Part shown: positions 1 through 7,673 of the stretch, in pieces
Layout: each line of letters begins with the position of its first letter
Numbering within the stretch: the stretch's first letter is position 1
Assembly (NCBI RefSeq): GCF_005434945.1
Contig: NZ_SKCH01000001.1
Coordinates: 310,001 to 374,000, forward strand
Reading direction: 5' to 3'
Source of the DNA: Prescottella subtropica
GTDB lineage: Bacteria > Actinomycetota > Actinomycetes > Mycobacteriales > Mycobacteriaceae
DNA: 64,000 bases
The notes under the pieces: model-generated
What the model was told of the DNA's origin: nothing
Seen by the model: only the letters and a program-made list of their open reading frames with translations
Database searches by the model: none
Program-made: the position numbers and the translations under genes

Positions 1-228
1 GAGGACGACGTGGGCGTCACCGCCGTCGCCGTTGGCGAAGCAGATGCACTCGTCGATGAGTGTCTCGGTGACCGCGGCGTCGGGGTTCCCGCGGCCGACG
101 GGACGGCCGGGCACTCGAGCGGGATCCTCCTTGAAGTCCAGCACCGTGGATTCCTGTGAGTCGCCCGTGGCCCCGGCCCAGATCGCGTCGAGTGCGGTGT
201 GGACCGTATCGGGGAGGGTGGGTGCCAT
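1..228 (-). CDS. AlbA_2/Schlafen-type ATP-binding protein, N-terminus (cut by window edge)
   Basis: Only the first 76 codons lie in the window; the gene runs off the left edge. The ATG is at 228. The protein carries an acidic LDFKEDP motif near residue 35 and an ECICFANGDGG motif near residues 60-70. This pair is typical of the AlbA_2 (Schlafen-like) DNA-binding domain of actinobacterial ATP-binding transcriptional regulators. Upstream lies a 38-bp near-palindrome and a third related half-site, so the gene is probably tightly repressed. The identity of the missing ATPase part is inferred from the family only. Confidence 0.6.
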   Translation of the reverse strand, partial: MAPTLPDTVHTALDAIWAGATGDSQESTVLDFKEDPARVPGRPVGRGNPDAAVTETLIDECICFANGDGGDAHVVL

Positions 229-245
229 GTGTGGATGGTACCCAC

Positions 246-283
246 AGTTGTTTCATAGTTGTTGAAACAACTATGAAACAACT
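246..283. promoter_or_regulatory. 38-bp near-perfect palindrome (candidate operator)
   Basis: The arms 246-263 and 266-283 are exact reverse complements (AGTTGTTTCATAGTTGTT against its complement) around a central GA. It sits 18 bp upstream of the ATG of the AlbA_2-type gene on the minus strand, where it would overlap the promoter or the transcript start. The size and AT-rich core fit a site for a dimeric repressor. The neighbouring TetR protein or the AlbA_2 protein itself are the candidate binders; this is inference. Confidence 0.65.
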
Positions 284-371
284 TGTCGGCGGCATGGCGT
301 CGGGCGGCCTGCCGATACGGATCTACCGGCGGTGTAAGTGCAGGTAGGGATGCTTTTCCTATCGGGATGCG

Positions 372-394
372 AGTTGTTTCGTAGTTGTCGAACT
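372..394. promoter_or_regulatory. Second, single copy of the same operator motif
   Basis: AGTTGTTTCGTAGTTGTCGA at 372-391 matches the left arm of the 246-283 palindrome with two changes in its 18 bases. It lies between the 3' end of the TetR gene and the palindrome, so the same protein could bind at two places about 110 bp apart upstream of the AlbA_2 gene. Confidence 0.45.
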
Positions 395-427
395 GCCGGG
401 CCGAGGTGATCGACCTCGTGGCTCCGC

Positions 428-1042
428 TCAGAGTTGTCCGCCGGTGACGTGCTGCAGGGCCTCGAGTCCGAGGCTGTTGCCGGTGGCGTTCGCGGGCAGG
501 GCGGCGCCCCGTTCCGCGGCCCGTGCCGCGGACATCGCGGCGATCCAGGCCGCGAACACGGAGGCGGCCCGGGCGTGGGGGACGAGGGAATCGGCCGGGT
601 GGTTCCCGCGCTCCACGGCATCGGTGATCAGTTGGGCCTGCACGCCCATCCAGCGCTGGAACACGTGTCCGGCGACGTCCGGTGGCCCCGAATCGAGGTG
701 GGCGACGAGAGGATGCACGCGGGTGTCCGTGTTCTCGACCCGGTCGGTCCACCCGGCCGCGGTCATCGCCTGCAGCGCGTCCCGGACGGTGTCGACAACC
801 GGTTCGTCGACGGGGCGTTCGAGAATCGCGTCGACGAACGCGTCGAGCCAACCGTCGAAGTAGGCGAGCAGGATCGCGGCCTTCGACGGGAAGTGGAGAT
901 AGACGGTGCGCACCGCGACGTCGGCGGCCTCGGAGATGTTCTCGATCGAGGTCTCGGCGTAGCCGCGTTCGTCGAACAATGCGTCGGCGGCTGCCAGGAT
1001 CCGTGCCCGGGTGGAGGCTCTGCGGCGTTCCTGCCGGGTCAA
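428..1042 (-). CDS. TetR/AcrR family transcriptional regulator
   Basis: 204 residues. The N-terminal helix-turn-helix is clear (ARILAAADALFDERGYAETS, then VRTVYLHFPSKAAIL near residues 40-55); the C-terminal ligand domain is not assignable. The start chosen is TTG at 1042, whose last two bases and following A form the TGA stop of the upstream membrane gene (TTGA overlap). This gives the expected TetR length; a longer reading would run through the membrane gene in another frame. It is probably co-translated with that gene and may control it. A perfect 14-bp palindrome at 1885-1898, upstream of the pair, is a candidate autoregulatory site. Confidence 0.85.
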   Translation of the reverse strand: MTRQERRRASTRARILAAADALFDERGYAETSIENISEAADVAVRTVYLHFPSKAAILLAYFDGWLDAFVDAILERPVDEPVVDTVRDALQAMTAAGWTDRVENTDTRVHPLVAHLDSGPPDVAGHVFQRWMGVQAQLITDAVERGNHPADSLVPHARAASVFAAWIAAMSAARAAERGAALPANATGNSLGLEALQHVTGGQL

Positions 1043-1827
1043 GCCGGATCCGCCTGCGGCTTCGGGGCGAGCCTGGACACCAGCACGTTCCCGGCGACAC
1101 CCACGACGATCATGCCGATTCCGGCGGCGTCCGGCAGGGCATCGGTCACCCAGCCGAAGATGCCGGCGATCACGACGAACATCGGCACCCACGCGAACAG
1201 GGTGACGATCGACGGTGCGACTTCGATCTCCCCGCGGGTCGCCGCATCTGCGGCGCCGGCGTGGTCGGGGTAGAACTCGGTGAACGCGACCGCGAAGAAG
1301 ATCGCGGCCAGCGGCAGGATCCAGGCAGCCCAGAAGTTGCCCGGGTCGTCCAGGACCGCGTCGCCGAACAGTCCGGCCCCGGCGGAGAAGGCGAACGCAC
1401 CGGCCCACACGGACGAGATCGCATAGTTGATCTTGACGAACAGGGGTGTGTCCCAATACTCCTGCGGTGCCTGTTCTTTCGCATACGGCAGCGTGAACGG
1501 CCGCCGGACGAGAATCGTGACGACGACGAACAGTGCCAGGGCGGCGTTGGTGATCTCACCGGCCCACACCTCGATCCAGTCGACAGCACTGTCGGACGCG
1601 GCGAGACCCACGACGGCGAGCGCCGCGAAGAACAGCGCACCGAATGTGTCCAGGGCGTGGATCCTGACTCCGCGACGGGTGCCGAGCCACATCGTCAGCA
1701 GCGTCAGGCCCAGGGCGGCGCAGACGGCCTCCTCGAACCGGCCGGGCGCCGACAGGACTGCCATGAGAATCCACGGGGCGATACCCGACAGCGGTGACTT
1801 CAGGTACCCGTCGAGGAATTTCGTCAT
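1039..1827 (-). CDS. Multi-pass membrane protein of unknown function
   Basis: 262 residues, with about six or seven hydrophobic segments spread over the whole length (for example around residues 18-45, 58-75, 90-105, 135-155, 165-180, 205-225 and 230-250). No family motif is recognised. The ATG at 1827 is preferred to an upstream in-frame ATG at 1860 because it sits directly at the first amphipathic/hydrophobic stretch. It overlaps the TetR gene by four bases, so the two form a transcription unit and the regulator may sense a substrate handled by this protein. No transport function can be claimed. Confidence 0.7.
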   Translation of the reverse strand: MTKFLDGYLKSPLSGIAPWILMAVLSAPGRFEEAVCAALGLTLLTMWLGTRRGVRIHALDTFGALFFAALAVVGLAASDSAVDWIEVWAGEITNAALALFVVVTILVRRPFTLPYAKEQAPQEYWDTPLFVKINYAISSVWAGAFAFSAGAGLFGDAVLDDPGNFWAAWILPLAAIFFAVAFTEFYPDHAGAADAATRGEIEVAPSIVTLFAWVPMFVVIAGIFGWVTDALPDAAGIGMIVVGVAGNVLVSRLAPKPQADPA

Positions 1828-1884
1828 GCGGGACACTGTATTCCGGGTGGAAGTGCACACGTACTACTTTTCGCGCAGTCGGGA

Positions 1885-1898
1885 TCGAAAGTTTTCGA
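1885..1898. promoter_or_regulatory. 14-bp palindrome upstream of membrane/TetR unit
   Basis: TCGAAA-GT-TTTCGA, a perfect 6+2+6 inverted repeat 58 bp upstream of the ATG at 1827. It lies in the divergent region shared with the acyl-CoA synthetase gene. It is a plausible operator for the TetR protein encoded at 428-1042. Confidence 0.45.
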
Positions 1899-1997
1899 AC
1901 GGGCCGGGCACTGTTCGGCGGACGCCGATGCCGTCGTGCCGCCGCCGACAGAGGGTAGTGACGCACATCTCATTCGTGGCGTAGGTTGCATTCACGA

Positions 1998-2020
1998 CGT
2001 GTCCGTCACCGGTGGACACG
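1998..2020. promoter_or_regulatory. Inverted repeat just upstream of acyl-CoA synthetase
   Basis: CGTGTCC and GGACACG arms (7 bp) enclose a 9-bp spacer that itself contains the palindrome ACCGGT. The site ends 19 bp before the ATG at 2039. Its position fits a repressor site covering the transcription start of the acyl-CoA synthetase gene. Confidence 0.4.
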
Positions 2021-2038
2021 GAAACCAGGAGCCGCCTC

Positions 2039-3661
2039 ATGCTGAGCACGATGAACGAACTGCCGCTGTCCGTCGCACAGTTGCTGCGTCACGGCAGCAC
2101 CGTCCACGGGAGCGCCGAGGTGGTGACGTGGACGGAGTCGGGTCCGCGGCGTCGCACGTACGCGGAGGTCGGACGCCGGTGCGCGGCCCTCGCGCACGCG
2201 CTGCGCGGTCTCGGTGTCGACGGCGACGACCGGGTGGCGACGTTCATGTGGAACAACGCCGAACATCTCGAGGCGTATCTGGCGGTGCCGTCGATGGGGG
2301 CGGTGCTGCACACCCTCAACGTGCGGCTGTTCCCCGAGCAGTTGGTGCATGTGGCGAATCATGCCGAGGACCGGGTGGTCATCGTCGACGCGACGCTGAT
2401 CCCGCTGCTCGCACCGCAGCTGCCGCAGCTCAAGACCGTCGAGCATGTGATCGTCACCGGCGACTCCACGGCCGGCCTCGAGGCGCCGGACGGCGTCCAG
2501 GTGCACAGCTACGAGGCGCTGCTCGCCGCGCAACCCACCGAGTACGAGTGGCCGGAAGTGGACGAGAGGTCCGCGGCCGCAATGTGTTACACGTCGGGCA
2601 CCACCGGCGACCCGAAGGGCGTCGTGTATTCGCACCGGTCGATCTACCTGCATTCGATGCAGGTGTGCATGAGTGACGGTCCGAATCTGAAGCAGGGGGA
2701 CCGGGCGCTCGCGGTGGTGCCGCAGTTCCACGCGATGTCGTGGGGTCTGCCGTACGCGGCGTTCATGATCGGGGCGTCGCTGATCATGCCGGACCGGTTC
2801 CTGCAGCCCGCCCCGCTGGCCGAGCTGATCGCGTCCGAGCGGCCCACGTTCGCGGCCGCCGTCCCGACGATCTGGCAGGGTCTGCACCTGTATCTCGAGC
2901 AGCATCCGCAGGACATCTCGTCGATGCGGGAGGTCCTCATCGGCGGGTCCGCGGTGCCGCCGTCGCTGATGCACGCGTTCGAGGACGACCATCAGGTGTC
3001 GGTGCTGCACGCGTGGGGCATGACGGAGACGTCACCGCTCGGGTCCGTCGCCCGCCCACCCGCCGACGCGAGCGGCGACGACCGCTGGCGCTACCGCTAC
3101 ACGCAGGGCCGGTTCCCGGCGTCCGTGGAGGCGCGGCTGATCGACGACGCCGGCGACACCGTCCCGCACGACGGCAGCAGCATCGGCGAACTCGAGGTGC
3201 GCGGGCCGTGGATCGCGGCGGCGTACTACGGCGTCGACGCCCCCGACAAGTTCCGCGACGGCTGGCTGCGCACCGGCGACGTCGGCTCCATCACCCCCGA
3301 CGGCTTCCTGACCCTGTCGGACCGGACGAAGGACATCATCAAGTCCGGTGGCGAATGGATCTCGTCGGTGGACCTGGAGAACGCGGTGATGGCGCACCCG
3401 GCGGTCGCGGAGGCCGCGGTGATCGGCATCCCCGACGAGAAGTGGGACGAGCGCCCGCTCGTGGCGGTGGTGCTGCGCGAGGACAGCGACACCACCCTCG
3501 ACCAGCTGCGCGACTTCCTGGCCGGCAAGGTCGCCAAGTGGCAGCTGCCGGAGAACTGGGCCCGCATCCGGGAAGTCCCCAAGACCAGTGTCGGCAAGTT
3601 CGACAAGAAGCGGCTGCGCGCCGACTTCCACGACGGGAACCTCGAGATCACCCGGCTCTGA
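2039..3661 (+). CDS. Fatty-acid/aryl-acid CoA ligase (FadD-like, ANL superfamily)
   Basis: 540 residues, normal for the family. It should activate a carboxylic acid to its acyl-AMP and then the CoA thioester. Seen: the P-loop-like TSGTTGDPKGVV near residue 185, the adenylate motif GMTETSP near 327, DRTKDIIKSGGEWIS near 427, and a C-terminal TSVGKFDKK whose first lysine (about 520) is the adenylation lysine. The ATG at 2039 follows AGGAG; an in-frame ATG 27 bp upstream has no better site. It is closest in layout to medium/long-chain acyl-CoA synthetases; the acid it uses cannot be read. It is divergent from the membrane/TetR unit and stands alone. Confidence 0.9.
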   Translation: MLSTMNELPLSVAQLLRHGSTVHGSAEVVTWTESGPRRRTYAEVGRRCAALAHALRGLGVDGDDRVATFMWNNAEHLEAYLAVPSMGAVLHTLNVRLFPEQLVHVANHAEDRVVIVDATLIPLLAPQLPQLKTVEHVIVTGDSTAGLEAPDGVQVHSYEALLAAQPTEYEWPEVDERSAAAMCYTSGTTGDPKGVVYSHRSIYLHSMQVCMSDGPNLKQGDRALAVVPQFHAMSWGLPYAAFMIGASLIMPDRFLQPAPLAELIASERPTFAAAVPTIWQGLHLYLEQHPQDISSMREVLIGGSAVPPSLMHAFEDDHQVSVLHAWGMTETSPLGSVARPPADASGDDRWRYRYTQGRFPASVEARLIDDAGDTVPHDGSSIGELEVRGPWIAAAYYGVDAPDKFRDGWLRTGDVGSITPDGFLTLSDRTKDIIKSGGEWISSVDLENAVMAHPAVAEAAVIGIPDEKWDERPLVAVVLREDSDTTLDQLRDFLAGKVAKWQLPENWARIREVPKTSVGKFDKKRLRADFHDGNLEITRL

Positions 3662-3670
3662 CGGGCGGCG

Positions 3671-4078
3671 TCAGGACGCGCTGCCGAACCCGAACGGCGA
3701 CGGCGCCACGTCGAACTGCAGTGTCGTGGTGGCCGTCGCCCCGGACGGCGGGGCGTAGGTGAAGGCGACGGTGTACCGCCCGGCCTCGTGCAGCCGGGTG
3801 GCCGCCGTCGCCCCGCCGAGCGTCAGCGGCATCGTCACGGTGCGCGCGTCGCCGTCGGGTTCGGTGATCCGGGCCGTGACCGGTGTCGTCGCGTCGGCGC
3901 CGGACGGGGTGGGGGTGACGACGACACCGAGGGTGGTGATCGTGTTCGCGTACACGGTGCCGATCGGCGGGATCACGGTGACGTCGTAGACGGTGGCGGC
4001 GGACGCGGCCGGCGCGAACGCCAGGACGGCGGCCCCGGCAAGCGCGGTGACGGCGGCGGAGGTGCGGGAGACGCGCAT
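3671..4078 (-). CDS. Small secreted protein, Ig-like beta fold
   Basis: 135 residues. It begins with a Sec signal peptide (charged MRVSRTS, hydrophobic core, APAASA cleavage near residue 28). The mature part is Thr/Val/Ala-rich with alternating strands, including a FTYAPPSGATATTTLQF stretch near the C-terminus, resembling a single bacterial Ig-like domain. No cysteine pair and no anchoring signal are seen, so it is probably released or loosely wall-bound. It is convergent with the acyl-CoA synthetase gene. Function unknown. Confidence 0.75.
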   Translation of the reverse strand: MRVSRTSAAVTALAGAAVLAFAPAASAATVYDVTVIPPIGTVYANTITTLGVVVTPTPSGADATTPVTARITEPDGDARTVTMPLTLGGATAATRLHEAGRYTVAFTYAPPSGATATTTLQFDVAPSPFGFGSAS

Positions 4079-4115
4079 GGCAGCCCCTTCGTGTCGGTGA
4101 GGCGCCCACGCTAAC

Positions 4116-4179
4116 GGCTCGGCCGCACACAGTTCCGGAGAATGCGTGCGGCCGAGCCGAAATCACCCGCGGCGGGTGA
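4116..4179 (-). terminator. Two GC-rich hairpins after the mannosyltransferase gene
   Basis: On the minus strand the transcript of the gene ending at 4188 would run into a 17-base palindrome (TCACCCGC/GCGGGTGA, 4163-4179) and then a perfect 13-bp stem (4116-4128 with 4146-4158, 17-base loop). There is no strong U-tract. They may terminate transcription or separate the two same-strand genes. Confidence 0.45.
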
Positions 4180-4187
4180 ACCGCCGA

Positions 4188-4922
4188 TCAGGCCTTCTTG
4201 CCGAACCGCAGCTTCCACGGCACCAGCGCCGATTCGAGCTGCACCTTCAGGCTCATCTTCGACACACCCTCGATGCGCTCCTCGAAGCGGATCGGCACCT
4301 CGGCGATACGCATGCCGCGGCTGGTGGTGCGGTAGTTCATCTCCACCTGGAACGAGTAGCCGTTGGACTGGATGGACGCGACGTCGATCGCGCGGAGGGT
4401 GTCGGCGTGCCACGCCTTGAAGCCGGCCGTCGCATCCTTGACACCGAGTCGCAGGATCGCGTTGACGTAGAAGTTGGCCCACGCCGACAGCGCCTTGCGG
4501 TGCCACGGCCAGTCGCTGGCGACCGCGCCGCCGGGCACGTACCGGGAGCCGAGGACCACGGCGGCGTCCGTCGTGGTGAGGGTGCGGACCATCGTGGGGA
4601 CGACCTCGGTCGGATGCGACAGGTCGGCGTCCATCTGGACGACGATGTCGGCGCCCTCGTCGAGGGCCTGGGTCATGCCGGCCACGTAGGCGCGACCGAG
4701 ACCGTCCTTGACGGTGCGGTGCAGCACCCGGATCGGGAGCGTCGACTCGGTGGCGAGCTTCTCGGCGACATCGCCGGTGCCGTCGGGGGAGTTGTCGTCG
4801 ACCACCAGCAGGTGCAGGTTCTCGACCTCCAACGCTGCCAGCAGTTCGACCAGTTTCGGCAGGTTGTCGCGTTCGTTGTACGTGGGTACAACGATGGTGG
4901 TTTTCGGCGAACTGCTGTCCAT
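4188..4922 (-). CDS. ppm1: Polyprenol-phosphate mannose synthase-like glycosyltransferase (GT2)
   Basis: 244 residues, the length of a single-domain dolichol/polyprenol-phosphate mannosyltransferase. The enzyme transfers mannose from GDP-mannose to a polyprenyl phosphate on the cytoplasmic face, supplying lipomannan/lipoarabinomannan synthesis in mycolate actinomycetes. Seen: VVPTYNERDNLP at 11-22, VVDDNSPDGTGD at 40-51, the metal-binding DAD at 98-100 in QMDADLSHP, and GSRYVPGGAVASDWPWHRK near 130. There is no membrane domain, so the acyltransferase half fused to it in M. tuberculosis Ppm1 is separate or absent. The ATG at 4922 has GGAAGG upstream; a GTG seven codons earlier is less likely. 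Confidence 0.85.
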   Translation of the reverse strand: MDSSSPKTTIVVPTYNERDNLPKLVELLAALEVENLHLLVVDDNSPDGTGDVAEKLATESTLPIRVLHRTVKDGLGRAYVAGMTQALDEGADIVVQMDADLSHPTEVVPTMVRTLTTTDAAVVLGSRYVPGGAVASDWPWHRKALSAWANFYVNAILRLGVKDATAGFKAWHADTLRAIDVASIQSNGYSFQVEMNYRTTSRGMRIAEVPIRFEERIEGVSKMSLKVQLESALVPWKLRFGKKA

Positions 4923-5099
4923 GGTGCCTTCCCTGGTGATCACACGCTGTCGTCTCCGGCGAAAACGAGTGTGGTCATCAATGCATACGAAGGCAACTTA
5001 CCTGGGCTTATCCGAGTGTTCAGGTGGGTTCACGGTGATGTTCACCATCTGTGGGTGTGATCTGTGCTGTGATGCCGTGCTCGATCGAGGAAAGAGGAG

Positions 5100-5182
5100 C
5101 CCGGGCGGTCCTGGTCGGGGGAGGAGGGCAGGACCGCCCGGGCGGGGAGGCGAACGAGAATCGAGGGGTGGACTCTCGTTCG
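5100..5182 (-). terminator. Strong double hairpin downstream of the 5197-7526 gene pair
   Basis: Two stems follow the minus-strand gene that ends at 5197. One is a 9-bp stem CGAACGAGA/TCTCGTTCG (5151-5159 with 5174-5182). The other is a 14-bp all-GC-rich stem (5100-5113 with 5129-5142). No U-tract follows. This is the common actinobacterial form of a factor-independent or processing hairpin. The remaining sequence to 4923 holds the promoter region of the mannosyltransferase. Confidence 0.6.
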
Positions 5183-5196
5183 CGGGTCGGGGTGGT

Positions 5197-6357
5197 TCAG
5201 GGGGCGACGTCGCCGGCGCCGTCGAATCCGTAGCGGTCGCACGGGCCGATGACGGCGACCTCGAACAGTCCGGAACCGACGTGGGTGACGCCGTCCTCGG
5301 TGAGCGTGAACCGGGACAGGTTGTCGACGGGACAGAACAGCTTCTTCCACGGCTCGATGTCGGCGACCTTCTCGCGCAGGCCCTGCACGACGAGTTCGCC
5401 CTGCCACATGCCGTGCCGCCAATCCTGTTCGAGGCCGTAGCCGGTGCCGACGCCGAGATAGTGGGGGAGGACCGGGTCGCACGTGACGGTGAGGACGTCG
5501 TCGGGTCTGCCGTAGCCGCCGGACCGGTGGAATTCGAGTGTGCCGGTAGCGATCTCACGGGTGCCGGAGACGAACGTCAGGTCGTGTTCGGGGCGGCCGA
5601 GCCATTCGGGTTCGCGGCTGCGGTCGGTCCACACGCGGGTGGCGTCTTCGACGATCCGGCGGCCGTGCCGATCCTCCTGCACGATCGCGACGATCGAGAA
5701 GTCGTCGAACTGCATGATCGCGTAGATCCAGAAGAAGTTCTGCTCCCCGGCGAGCGCCGGATCGGCGCGCCGGCCGGGTGGTTCGGCCTCGCCGGCCGGG
5801 CGCACACCCCACGAGCGGTCCCGGTTGCCGCGCCAGGTGTCGGGGGTGACCGCGATCGTGTCGCCGTCGACGGTCAGGGTGCCCTCCCACCGTCCGGTCT
5901 GCACGAACCGTTGGGTGTCGAACGTGACCCGCTCGAGCTGTCGGTGGAAGTGCCTGGCCTCCAACGCGGCCGGGGTGCCGGATGTGAAGACGAGATCGAA
6001 CGACAGATCCGGCGCCTCCGGGGTGGGGTCGAGCACGACCCGCAGCCGGTGCAGTCCCTCGATCACCTCGATCCGCAGCGGCCCGACGGAGACGTCCATC
6101 CGGTCGTTGCCGAGCGCCTTGGACGCCCGCGCCACGATGTGGTCGTCGCCGCGGCGCAGCACCGCGAACCCGTCGGTGACACCGAGGTTCGGGTACTGGC
6201 CCAGCCCGACGATGAGGAACAGTGGCTGCCCGTCGTAGTCGAGGCCGGGATGGCAGTTGAAGTAGTAGCGGTCGTAGAAGTTGCGGTCGGAGGTGCCGAC
6301 GTGCCGGATCGGTTCGGCGATCTGGTGCACCGGGAAGTCGTCCATCGGGGAGAGCAT
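5197..6357 (-). CDS. Uncharacterised beta-rich protein (CrtC/AttH-like) paired with an APH-like kinase
   Basis: 386 residues without signal peptide or membrane segment. The sequence alternates short strands and contains a RGNRDRSWGVRP motif near residue 200. A G-x-RDHSWG-x-R type motif marks the lipocalin-like AttH/CrtC superfamily, so a ligand-binding or hydratase-like fold is possible; the His of that motif is Arg here. The ATG at 6357 shares its A with the stop codon of the phosphotransferase gene (TGATG), so the two are translationally coupled and likely act together. No reaction can be assigned. Confidence 0.65.
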   Translation of the reverse strand: MLSPMDDFPVHQIAEPIRHVGTSDRNFYDRYYFNCHPGLDYDGQPLFLIVGLGQYPNLGVTDGFAVLRRGDDHIVARASKALGNDRMDVSVGPLRIEVIEGLHRLRVVLDPTPEAPDLSFDLVFTSGTPAALEARHFHRQLERVTFDTQRFVQTGRWEGTLTVDGDTIAVTPDTWRGNRDRSWGVRPAGEAEPPGRRADPALAGEQNFFWIYAIMQFDDFSIVAIVQEDRHGRRIVEDATRVWTDRSREPEWLGRPEHDLTFVSGTREIATGTLEFHRSGGYGRPDDVLTVTCDPVLPHYLGVGTGYGLEQDWRHGMWQGELVVQGLREKVADIEPWKKLFCPVDNLSRFTLTEDGVTHVGSGLFEVAVIGPCDRYGFDGAGDVAP

Positions 6358-7526
6358 CACGCCACCTCCGTCCCGCCGACGCGGTCCCAGTAGGTGCCGG
6401 CGAGCATCTCCTCGAGCGTCTTCCGATGCAGGATCATGTCGTCCGGATCGGCGGGCGCCTCGGCCTGACCGAACGCCACTGCGCGGCACTGGATCCGGAA
6501 CATGATGATCGCGTGTCGCAGCGCCGCGTACAGCGTGTAGAAGTCCAGATTCTCGGGGGTGTGCCCGGTGAGATCGGTGTAGGTGCCGGCGACGTCACCG
6601 CGGCGCAGCAGGTCCGGCAGGCCCGGCAGCCCGGCGACGGTGGCGAGGTCCTCGAAGAAGCGGTGGATGAAGATCATCCAGCCGAGGTCCAGTTCGCGGG
6701 GGCCGAGCGCCGCCATCTCCCAGTCGAGGACCGCGGCGGGCTCGAAGTCACGGTAGACGACGTTCCCGATCCGGGCGTCGCCCCAGCAGAGCACGGCCGG
6801 CCCGGACGGGGACGGCCGGTGCTCGTCGAGCCACGCGAGTCCGCGTTCGATGAGCGGCGACCGCGGCCCGGTCTCCGTCGCCCACGCGTAGTAGCGGCGC
6901 TGTCCGTCGATGTGGGCGCTCAGAGCAGCAGTGGCCGACGTGGCAGCGGCGTCCGGAAACAGTTGCGCCGGTTCGGGTGTCGCGTGCAGATCGGCCAGGA
7001 TGCGAACCGAGGTGTTCTGCAGTCGGCGGCGGTCGGCGTCGGAACCCTCCGACAGCCACGACCCGAAGTTGTACGGCATCACGTCCGGTGGGATCAGGCC
7101 GTCGCATCGTTCCATGACGAAGAACTCGCCGCCGAGAGCGTCCGGGGACGTCTCCGACCAGTACACGCGTGGCACCGGGACGTCGGAGCGTTCGGCGACG
7201 GCCTGCATGATCCGGTACTGCCGGTCGAGGTCGTACGACGGGAAGATCGGCACCCCGGACGGGGCGGGCGCGATGCGGGCCACCAGGTCGTGGTGCCGGC
7301 GCTCCCCGGCTTCGAACCACACCGCGTCGAACAGGATCGTCTCGTTGGACATGCCGTTCGCCGCGGGTACCTGCACGTCGGTGACCTGCGGGTCCGCGTC
7401 GGCGGGCAGTGCCGTGCGCAGCCAGTCCTGCAGTCGGTGCGCGAGTTCGCCGGGGTCGGTGCGGGACGCGCCGGGGCGGGCCACCTCGGAGAAATCCGGG
7501 CTTCCGGTGGTGTGCTCGGCACTCAT
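6357..7526 (-). CDS. Aminoglycoside-phosphotransferase-fold family protein
   Basis: 389 residues, the size of the cytoplasmic APH/choline-kinase-fold proteins often found with acyl-CoA metabolism genes in actinobacteria. Seen: the catalytic loop CWGDARIGN near residues 246-254 (Asp base and Asn; the usual His before Gly is Trp) and the metal-binding VLDWEMAALG near 263. The nucleotide-binding N-lobe has NGMSNETILF near 57. The substrate is unknown; antibiotic resistance should not be assumed. It is the first gene of a two-gene unit and is divergent from a TetR regulator with a palindrome in between. Confidence 0.8.
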   Translation of the reverse strand: MSAEHTTGSPDFSEVARPGASRTDPGELAHRLQDWLRTALPADADPQVTDVQVPAANGMSNETILFDAVWFEAGERRHHDLVARIAPAPSGVPIFPSYDLDRQYRIMQAVAERSDVPVPRVYWSETSPDALGGEFFVMERCDGLIPPDVMPYNFGSWLSEGSDADRRRLQNTSVRILADLHATPEPAQLFPDAAATSATAALSAHIDGQRRYYAWATETGPRSPLIERGLAWLDEHRPSPSGPAVLCWGDARIGNVVYRDFEPAAVLDWEMAALGPRELDLGWMIFIHRFFEDLATVAGLPGLPDLLRRGDVAGTYTDLTGHTPENLDFYTLYAALRHAIIMFRIQCRAVAFGQAEAPADPDDMILHRKTLEEMLAGTYWDRVGGTEVA

Positions 7527-7624
7527 GACTGCCCCCTCGGTGGTCGGGAGGCCGGTGATGAAGACGAGGCCTCGCGGTCTACGAACTCGATCTGCCTACC
7601 CGATGCATCCCGTATCGACTGGGC

Positions 7625-7650
7625 CGTGACACAATGTAACGACTGTCACG
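7625..7650. promoter_or_regulatory. TetR-type operator between divergent kinase and TetR genes
   Basis: CGTGACA and TGTCACG (7-bp perfect arms, 12-bp spacer) lie 24 bp before the ATG of the TetR gene and 99 bp before the start of the kinase gene at 7526. The site can control both divergent promoters, so the regulator at 7674 is the natural binder. Confidence 0.6.
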
Positions 7651-7673
7651 TTTTTGTGTAAGAGGTTTCAAGA

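Noticed and set aside
402-418. CGAGGT-N5-ACCTCG hairpin after the TetR gene
   Set aside because: A 6-bp stem without U-tract is too weak to call a terminator.
6357-7526. Aminoglycoside resistance kinase
   Set aside because: Only the fold is shared; the His of the catalytic loop is Trp and the neighbour is a CrtC/AttH-like protein, so resistance is not supported.
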